Source: Dickeya lacustris
GTDB lineage: Bacteria > Pseudomonadota > Gammaproteobacteria > Enterobacterales > Enterobacteriaceae
NCBI RefSeq assembly: GCF_029635795.1
Contig: NZ_CP114280.1
Coordinates: forward strand, 1,054,001 to 1,118,000
DNA length: 64,000 bases
Direction of reading: 5' to 3'
How positions within the stretch are numbered: position 1 is the stretch's first letter; the number at the start of each line of letters is the position of its first letter. The notes beneath the pieces are model-generated. The model did not search any database, was not told the origin of the DNA, and saw nothing but the letters and a program-made list of their open reading frames with translations. The translations under genes and the position numbers were made by a program. Of the stretch, positions 58,475 to 64,000 are shown in pieces.

Positions 58475-59251
58475 ATGAAAAAAATAAGCCTATTGATGTT
58501 GTCGCTCGGTTTGCTGTCTTCTGCTGCTGCACTGGCGCAAACGGAATTACGTTTCGGCGTGGAAGCCGAATACCCGCCGTTTGAAAGCAAAAATGCCAAA
58601 GGGCAACTGGAAGGGTTTGATATCGACCTGGGTAACGCTATCTGTAAAGCGGGTAATTTTAAGTGTAGCTGGAGCGAGGCGTCATTTGATGCGTTAATTC
58701 CGGCGCTTCAGGCGAAAAAATTTGATGCGATTAACTCAGCGATGAACATCACCGAAAAGCGCAAGCAAGCCATTGATTTCACCCAGCCTATCTACCGTAT
58801 TCCAACGCAACTGCTCGGCAAACCAAACAGCGGGTTAGCCCCCACCGCAGAGGCGCTGAAAGGCAAAAACATTGGCGTACTGCAAGGCTCGATTCAGGAG
58901 GTGTATGCCAAGGCGCATTGGGAGTCGCAGGGCGTCACCGTCACCTCGTATAAAGACCAGAATCTGGTGTATGACGATTTAGCCGCTGGCCGTCTTGATG
59001 CCACGCTGGTGATGGCGGCGGCCGGTCAGTCCGGTTTCCTTGATAAGCCGGAAGGCAAAGGTTTTGCCTTTATTGGCGGTGCCGTGGATGACGCCGCCAT
59101 TTTAGGCAGCGGCATCGGCTTTGGCCTGCGTAAAGGTGACAGCACGCTTAAAACCGAACTGGATAGCGCCATCAAAAAAGTGAAAGAGGATGGCACCCTT
59201 GACACACTGGCGAAGAAATATTTCCCCGGCTTTGATGTGCGGGTGCAGTAA
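58475..59251 (+). CDS. Periplasmic cationic amino-acid-binding protein (HisJ/ArgT-like)
   Basis: This is a substrate-binding protein of a polar amino acid ABC transporter. The 258-residue precursor has a signal peptide (LMLSLGLLSSAAALAQ, then TELRFGVEAEYPPFESKNAK). The SBP_bac_3 signature is GFDIDLGNAICKAGNFKCSW, which includes the Cys pair of the HisJ/ArgT group. Ligand residues lie in NSAMNITEKRKQAIDFTQPI. Lys, Arg, ornithine or His is the expected ligand. No permease or ATPase gene is adjacent, so it must use a transporter encoded elsewhere. A GGAG precedes the ATG, and a terminator follows. Confidence 0.9.
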   Translation: MKKISLLMLSLGLLSSAAALAQTELRFGVEAEYPPFESKNAKGQLEGFDIDLGNAICKAGNFKCSWSEASFDALIPALQAKKFDAINSAMNITEKRKQAIDFTQPIYRIPTQLLGKPNSGLAPTAEALKGKNIGVLQGSIQEVYAKAHWESQGVTVTSYKDQNLVYDDLAAGRLDATLVMAAAGQSGFLDKPEGKGFAFIGGAVDDAAILGSGIGFGLRKGDSTLKTELDSAIKKVKEDGTLDTLAKKYFPGFDVRVQ

Positions 59252-59301
59252 TCGATCTGCGCCTTATCGGTTGAACGATAAAAGCTAAACACCAAACGAC
59301 A

Positions 59302-59345
59302 GGGCCCGCACCAAACATCAATGGCGCGGGCCCGGTTGTTCTGTT
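59302..59345 (+). terminator. Terminator after the amino-acid-binding protein gene
   Basis: GGGCCCGC (59302-59309) pairs with GCGGGCCC (59326-59333) around a 16-base loop, followed by GGTTGTTCTGTTC. It ends the plus-strand transcript before the convergent paralogue array. Confidence 0.75.
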
Positions 59346-59397
59346 CATGGCAACGCGAGCGACCCGTCAGAACGATGCCACTATCACAAGGCAAGCA

Positions 59398-60552
59398 TCA
59401 AGGCAGCGGTATGTCCTTCAGCCGCCCGGGGTGCTGTTTCACCACCTCCCACGGAATAACCGGCCAGGACTCCCCTATGCCACATGCTTGCTCCGCCGTC
59501 GAAAACATGGGGTAAAACAAAATACCTTTAGGTGTCAGCGCCCAGTGTCTGTCACTCCAGATATCGGGTTGGCTGTAATCACAGTTATCCGCATCCACCG
59601 GTACCCGCATCGACTCTGGATAGTAATGGCTTAATTGGGCAACCAGCCAGGTGGAAAATACCTCATCAGGATATGGGCTATCCCCAGACTGTGACTGTTC
59701 AGGTATCTCGCCCTCTCCTACCCAAAGGATGTCACTGAGCGCCAGCGGTTGACCATCGCTAACACGCCATGCAATAGGCGATACCCCCACACTATGGCCA
59801 CTATCGCAGATATAGCTTGCCGTATCCGTAATGCTCATGATGGCGGGTGATAATAACTGAATCTCCAGTGTTGACATTGCCTGTCCCCGATACTGGCTTA
59901 CCATCATACATTTATGATAATCAATGACATTTTTCCATAACATGGTTTGTAATATCTGGTTGAGACGTTGCCGCTGTTCGTCGCTGTAACCGGATACAAT
60001 CTGAAAGGTTTGAATATCAGATCCCGGTTCCCGAAACCATTCAATCTCATGCCCGCTTATCGTCTCTTTTTTGGTTATTTCGAGCTCAGTATGAACCTGA
60101 CGCAGATATTCATAAGATGATAACCGGAATAACGATGGCTTAAACGCAGAGGCCCCTACTGGCAAGGTGACAGGCAAAGCAGACAACGCGATCGGGTACT
60201 GTTTGCCTTTGCTGTTACGCCATTCTCCCTGCCACTGCGTCTTGCCATCGGCACGCAGTGTTATCATTGGCTGGCCCACATGCGTCTGCTTATACGATTC
60301 TGGCACCCCCTCCCACAACACCACCTCGCCCGGTTTTTTCCACTCACCTGTCAAGGGCAAATCTTTGCGGTACTGGCGATAAAAATAGCGGCCAGCAATA
60401 CCGCTCTCAGAGAAAGTCAGCGCCATAACAATATCGTTATGCCCAAGCTTCCCTTGGTATACCACTTCTTCATCGGCTATTGCGCTGGTCGCAAACAGCA
60501 CCACCCCCAAGAGCCATGCGAGACGCAGCCAATGCGCTAAATATTTCTGCAT
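59398..60552 (-). CDS. Exported protein, paralogue 1 (DUF3298-like C-terminal half)
   Basis: I do not recognise the full protein. The 384 residues start with a signal peptide (LAWLLGVVLFATSAIA, then DEEVVYQG). The N-terminal unit reads GKLGHNDIVMALTF and GRYFYRQYRKDLPLTGEW. The C-terminal half has ICDSGHSVGVSPIAWRVSDG, then QPLALSDILW, WALTPKGILFYPMF and SWPVIPWEVVKQHPGRLKDI. A GxH/H-G segment, a DIL/DLL segment, an LTP-G strand and a final IPW/IPY strand in that order are typical of DUF3298 (RsiV, PdaC). Four Cys (KCMM, YICD, NCDY, ACGI) are shared with the two paralogues upstream and suggest disulfides. The function is unknown. Confidence 0.75.
   Translation of the reverse strand: MQKYLAHWLRLAWLLGVVLFATSAIADEEVVYQGKLGHNDIVMALTFSESGIAGRYFYRQYRKDLPLTGEWKKPGEVVLWEGVPESYKQTHVGQPMITLRADGKTQWQGEWRNSKGKQYPIALSALPVTLPVGASAFKPSLFRLSSYEYLRQVHTELEITKKETISGHEIEWFREPGSDIQTFQIVSGYSDEQRQRLNQILQTMLWKNVIDYHKCMMVSQYRGQAMSTLEIQLLSPAIMSITDTASYICDSGHSVGVSPIAWRVSDGQPLALSDILWVGEGEIPEQSQSGDSPYPDEVFSTWLVAQLSHYYPESMRVPVDADNCDYSQPDIWSDRHWALTPKGILFYPMFSTAEQACGIGESWPVIPWEVVKQHPGRLKDIPLP
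59402..59454. repeat. 53-bp 3'-end repeat, copy 1 of 3
   Basis: These 53 bases at the 3' end of paralogue 1 are identical to 60618-60670 at the end of paralogue 2 and differ at four positions from 61908-61960 at the end of paralogue 3. They encode the shared tail PWEVVKQHPGRLKDIPLP. Neighbouring coding sequence is strongly diverged. Confidence 0.95.
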
Positions 60553-60613
60553 ATTTTTATACCACTTAAATATCAGACAGATAAAAATCGTTATCTACAC
60601 TGCGGTTAACCGG

Positions 60614-61804
60614 TTATGGCAGCGGTATGTCCTTCAGCCGCCCGGGGTGCTGTTTCACCACCTCCCACGGCAGTACCGACCAGTCAGGCTTATAGCACTC
60701 AGGTTTCGCTCTTACGACAGACCCTGGCAGAAAATGAACGCCCTCGGGAGTTAAATACCATCCCATCAACTCCCATGAATCCTCATCACCGTACTGGCAT
60801 GCCTCGCCATCGACCAGGAACGCGTCATTCATTTGCGTGGGATAACGCGCATTGAACTGTTCAAGCAACCATTGCGTAAACTCATCGCCCGGGGAATCGT
60901 TATCGCCTTGAGAAGTTGCCGAAGAGGAAGGGGACTGCTCATCCCATAGAATATCCTTTAGTACCAGCGGTTTTGCATCACGGCTGCGTAGCGTAATACC
61001 GCTCATGGCAAACACCCCTTGCCCGATATCTGAACACATATTCCTTTCCTGAACGGTATAGCTGATGACGGCAGGCGACAGCAGACGTAATGAAAATTCC
61101 GTCGCAGAGTATCCCATACTGTTACTGATCATCGCACAGCGGTGAAAAATCTCAGCCTGTTCCCACAGCACCGCTATTAGGTTGTCATTTAGGTGGTCGC
61201 GCTGCTCCGGGGTGTAGCCAGAAACCAATTGCACGGTCTGCGCGCCACTGATCGGGTCTTGCCACTCTTCCACGTCATAACCGTTAACCGTCGTTTTATT
61301 GATAAGTCGCGGCTCCATACCCTGACTACGCACATAATCATAATGGGAGAGACGGTAAAGGTTTTGCATAAACGCCGGTCTCTGGGCCATCGGCATGGCG
61401 ACGTTTAACGGATATAGCATGACTTCCGCCTTTTCTCCGCTACTGGTACGCCACTCTCCGCGCCAGCCCTGTTCTGGAGTGGGACGTAAGGTCAGCGTCG
61501 GCAGTTCCATATCCGAGATAAGGTAGTAGTTGTTCACTTCTTCCTTCAGGACGAGTTGGCCATCAGCGTGCCGCTCTCCTGATACTTCGCGATCGCGCCG
61601 ATAACGGCGATAGAAATAGCGGCCTCTTACATCGCTATCAGCCTTAATGCTCAACTCCAGCACAATGGGCCTGTCACCCAGCGTGCCGGTAAACAATTGT
61701 GATTCGGTCTGGTCTGCCACCGTCTCGGCATGAGCCCCCTGAGTGGCAACGGCCATACTGATAAAAAACACGGTGACTCGAATAAAGTTGACGAAAAAAG
61801 TCAT
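60614..61804 (-). CDS. Exported protein, paralogue 2 (DUF3298-like C-terminal half)
   Basis: This is the second member of the tandem family, 396 residues, not recognised by name. The signal peptide ends SMAVATQGAHA-ETVAD. The N-terminal unit is FTGTLGDRPIVLELSIKAD then GRYFYRRYRRDREVSGER. The middle has RLSHYDYVRSQGMEPRLINK and VQLVSGYTPEQRDHLNDNLI. The C-terminal half has MCSDIGQGVFAMSGITLRSR, then KPLVLKDILW, WYLTPEGVHFLPG and WSVLPWEVVKQHPGRLKDIP. The same four Cys positions occur (RCAM, NMCS, ACQY, ECYK). A 61-base gap separates it from paralogue 1, so co-transcription is likely. Confidence 0.75.
   Translation of the reverse strand: MTFFVNFIRVTVFFISMAVATQGAHAETVADQTESQLFTGTLGDRPIVLELSIKADSDVRGRYFYRRYRRDREVSGERHADGQLVLKEEVNNYYLISDMELPTLTLRPTPEQGWRGEWRTSSGEKAEVMLYPLNVAMPMAQRPAFMQNLYRLSHYDYVRSQGMEPRLINKTTVNGYDVEEWQDPISGAQTVQLVSGYTPEQRDHLNDNLIAVLWEQAEIFHRCAMISNSMGYSATEFSLRLLSPAVISYTVQERNMCSDIGQGVFAMSGITLRSRDAKPLVLKDILWDEQSPSSSATSQGDNDSPGDEFTQWLLEQFNARYPTQMNDAFLVDGEACQYGDEDSWELMGWYLTPEGVHFLPGSVVRAKPECYKPDWSVLPWEVVKQHPGRLKDIPLP
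60618..60670. repeat. 53-bp 3'-end repeat, copy 2 of 3
   Basis: Identical at every base, including synonymous positions, to 59402-59454. It covers the last 17-18 codons of paralogue 2 except the final Pro wobble base and the stop. Confidence 0.95.
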
Positions 61805-61903
61805 TTAAATACACGCCCAAAGGAAACCGTCGGAAAAGAAAAACCTCAGCGCAAACCCTGTTTTCTGGTTCGGCTGAGGCACATCACATAGCATCACATC
61901 GTA

Positions 61904-63127
61904 TTAAGGCAGCGGCATGTCCTTCAGCCTCCCGGGGTGCTGCTTCACCACGTCCCACGGCAGCACTTCCCAGCCAGAGCCCTGACAGCGCGCTAACAGA
62001 TTCGGTGTGAGGGTATGAAAGGCGATACCTTTTGGCGTCAGGCTCCAGGCGGCTCCTGCCCAGACATCCGCCGTGCTGTAATCGCATTCGGAGGTCTCGT
62101 TATTCTCATCGGCACTGTCATCGGCGCTGTCATCGCGACTGTTGCTGGCATCAGGTGCGGTATGGTTGCCCGGCTGCGCTTCCTGCGCCGCTTTCATCTG
62201 TTGCGGGTAGAGCCGGGTGAATTGCGCCATCAGCCAGTTGGGTAACGTGTCTTGTAAGTAGCTATCCGGGATGGCGTCTTTATCCGGTATCGGCCCGTCA
62301 GCCACCCAGAGCAGGTCAGCGAGTGACGGCACATTCGAGGCATCGCTGACGCGCAGTGTTCGGGGCGAGACATCAAGATAGGGATGCGCCGCGCCGAGGC
62401 AGCTTCGCAACCCGGAGGCCACATAGCTGATGGCGTTATCTGACAATAAGGTAATGTTCAGAACATCCTGCGAATTTTCGCACTGCGGGACAATATCCAA
62501 CACCGCGCGCCAGAAATTATCACGCAGCGTCGCATTCAACGCATCAAGACGTTCAGCCGGGTAGCCTGAGGTCAACTGGAAGACGGTGAGTGACGTACCG
62601 GGGTCACGCCACCACGTTAGGTTATAACCATTGAAACTGTCCTGTTTCACCACCACCGGCTCCACTTCTTTATGGAACAGGTAATCATAGAGCGAGAGGC
62701 CGGCCAGCGAGCGCATAAACGGTGACAGCGTCGCCGGGTCAGGCGCGCTGACAGGCGTAAGCGCCACCGGTATGGCAGCCTGTGAGCCCTGACGCAACTC
62801 CCCTTTCAGGTTCTGATTCTCACCGGCCTGCAATGTCATCACGAGGGCGTTTTCAACCGCATCCGACTCGTCATCACCGCTGCCGATGTCATCGACATTG
62901 GTATCCAGCGTTATCTTGCCCTGTTTGTTACGTTTACCATTCAGGTGGTGGGTGAGGCGTTCAGGCAACACAAAGTAACGGCTTTCTACCCGTCCGTCGG
63001 GCTGGATATCCAGCTCAAGCACCAGCGGCGAGCTCCCTTGCGTGCCGCTGTACAACACCGGAGCGGCCTGCGCCGCCCCCGCCAGCCCCATCGTCAGGAC
63101 ACAGGCAATAACATGAAAGTATTTCAT
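61904..63127 (-). CDS. Exported protein, paralogue 3 (DUF3298-like C-terminal half)
   Basis: This is the third member, 407 residues from the ATG at 63127. The frame is open upstream to 63232, but the signal peptide (YFHVIACVLTMGLAGAAQAA) marks the start. The N-terminal unit is YSGTQGSSPLVLELDIQPDG then ESRYFVLPERLTHHLNGKRN. The C-terminal half has LRSCLGAAHPYLDVSPRTLR, closest of the set to the GGAHP motif of DUF3298. SLADLLWVADG, WSLTPKGIAFHTLTP and WEVLPWDVVKQHPGRLKDMP follow. An Asp/Ser/Asn-rich acidic insert (residues about 325-350) is unique to this copy. The ribosome site is weak. Confidence 0.75.
   Translation of the reverse strand: MKYFHVIACVLTMGLAGAAQAAPVLYSGTQGSSPLVLELDIQPDGRVESRYFVLPERLTHHLNGKRNKQGKITLDTNVDDIGSGDDESDAVENALVMTLQAGENQNLKGELRQGSQAAIPVALTPVSAPDPATLSPFMRSLAGLSLYDYLFHKEVEPVVVKQDSFNGYNLTWWRDPGTSLTVFQLTSGYPAERLDALNATLRDNFWRAVLDIVPQCENSQDVLNITLLSDNAISYVASGLRSCLGAAHPYLDVSPRTLRVSDASNVPSLADLLWVADGPIPDKDAIPDSYLQDTLPNWLMAQFTRLYPQQMKAAQEAQPGNHTAPDASNSRDDSADDSADENNETSECDYSTADVWAGAAWSLTPKGIAFHTLTPNLLARCQGSGWEVLPWDVVKQHPGRLKDMPLP
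61908..61960. repeat. 53-bp 3'-end repeat, copy 3 of 3
   Basis: Matches the other two copies at 49 of 53 positions. Two of the four differences change the encoded tail to VLPWDVV and LKDMPLP; the others are silent. Confidence 0.9.
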
Positions 63128-63234
63128 AAGGTGGATACGCTCTCGCTCATACACGATTTCGCTTAATATTTTGCTCGCTCGATAACCTGCTCGCGCAATA
63201 AACCTGAAAAAAGTACCGATACGCGGTGCCATGT

Positions 63235-64000
63235 TTAGGGGCGCTCACGCTCCTCCTGTTGGATATTCACCGCTTTACCGCTCAGGGGTGAGAAGGCGTG
63301 CCAACGGAGCACTGAATCCAAATCAGGAGTAAACTCGCTATAAGTCTCTTCTGTCCTCAATATCGGCTCCGGCACATCCTTATCGGGGTAGATTTTTTTG
63401 CACATCTCTATCGCTTGCTGCGTCTTGCCTATCAGCGCGGGGATTTTAACGACATAACTGATTCGCGATGCTGTCATCTGCGTTATCTGCAGGCGCGGCA
63501 CGATAGGGTCACTATTCTTACCGCACACCTTATAATACTGTATCGTCTGCCACCACTGCTGCTGTAACGCGCGGTTTATCGCCGCCATACTCTGTGCCGG
63601 ATCATCCCCCTACCAGTTGAAAGGTTTTGACCTCCGTGTCATGGTGCTGCCACCAGGCCACACGGTAGCCCCACATGTCTCTTTCCCCCAGAAACTCGGC
63701 CCGATTATCCTGCAAGAGCAGATAGTCATACACCGATGACTCCAGCAACCCCTGAGTCATTGGCGCAATGCGGCCACCGGCCAGCTCCTCTCGCGTCACC
63801 GGCACCAGCGAGACGGGCATACGCCTGCCATCCGGCTGACGCCATACTCCTTGCAGGCGCGCGTTAGCCTCATCTGTGTTCACCAACAGCACCATATGCG
63901 CCCGCTGGTTCAATTCGTTATCACTTAACGCATTGCCCGTTTTCTCTGGCAGCACAATCAGCAGGTCATGGCTGTTGCCCTCATCAAGGGTTAACGTCTT
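63235..64000 (-). pseudogene. Exported protein, paralogue 4 (frameshifted, 5' end outside window)
   Basis: The frame enters from the right edge (KTLTLDEGNSHDLLIVLPEK), continues through LQGVWRQPDGRRMPVSLVPV, SSVYDYLLLQDNRAEFLGER and VAWWQHHDTEVKTFQLVG, and stops at 63602. Dropping one base from the run of five C at 63606-63610 (G on the coding strand) continues it as DDPAQSMAAINRALQQQWWQ to the stop at 63235. It follows the paralogue pattern up to the region of ITQMTASRISYVVKIPALIG. It then ends differently (WHAFSPLSGKAVNIQQEERE), without the WEVVKQHPGRL tail and with only two of the four Cys. It is either a decayed copy or a distinct branch with a sequencing error. Confidence 0.75.

Overview
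The window is chromosomal DNA from a motile plant-associated enterobacterium. Gene content points to the soft-rot Pectobacteriaceae: a complete peritrichous-type flagellar and chemotaxis locus with enterobacterial gene order (including FlhDC) sits next to an Erwinia chrysanthemi-type GH5 endoglucanase (celZ) and a PL9 pectate lyase (pelL). A Dickeya, Musicola or Prodigiosinella-like organism fits best. The genus is inferred and was not tested.

Bases 1-9041 carry fliN (partial), fliM, L, K, J, I, H, G and F, all on the minus strand, with fliE divergent from fliF. Bases 9042-10930 are an insertion-sequence graveyard. One apparently complete 1221-bp IS3-family element (IS407 type, TGCC target duplication) is inserted in an older, internally deleted IS3 relic, and a fragment of a third element lies beside it. 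Bases 10951-23101 hold flgL to flgB (minus strand), then flgA, flgM and flgN (plus strand); flgA is interrupted by a frameshift. Bases 23196-38321 hold flhE-flhA-flhB, cheZ-Y-B-R, a Tsr/Tar-like receptor, cheW-cheA-motB-motA and flhC-flhD, all on the minus strand. Sigma-28-type promoters can be read upstream of flgM, flgK and cheR. A consensus CRP site lies in the 1.2-kb region upstream of flhD.

Bases 39.5-47.1 kb carry a second chemoreceptor, dsrB, a YeeO-like MATE exporter, a cytochrome b562, celZ (frameshifted before its catalytic nucleophile) and the convergent pelL. Bases 47.8-49.2 kb are a compact P2-type lysis cassette (holin, endolysin, Rz-like and Rz1-like spanins) with no phage structural genes. 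Then come a GT1 glycosyltransferase, gamma-glutamyltransferase, a third chemoreceptor, an MccF-like S66 peptidase convergent with a LysR regulator, a frameshifted PLP aminotransferase and a HisJ/ArgT-like binding protein.

Bases 59.4 kb to the window edge hold a tandem array of four exported paralogues on the minus strand. Their C-terminal halves resemble DUF3298 (the RsiV/PdaC domain). The first three share an almost identical 53-bp 3' end. This array is the best candidate for an undescribed system. Four genes in the window (flgA, celZ, the aminotransferase and the last paralogue) are each broken by one extra base, which means either gene decay or sequencing error.
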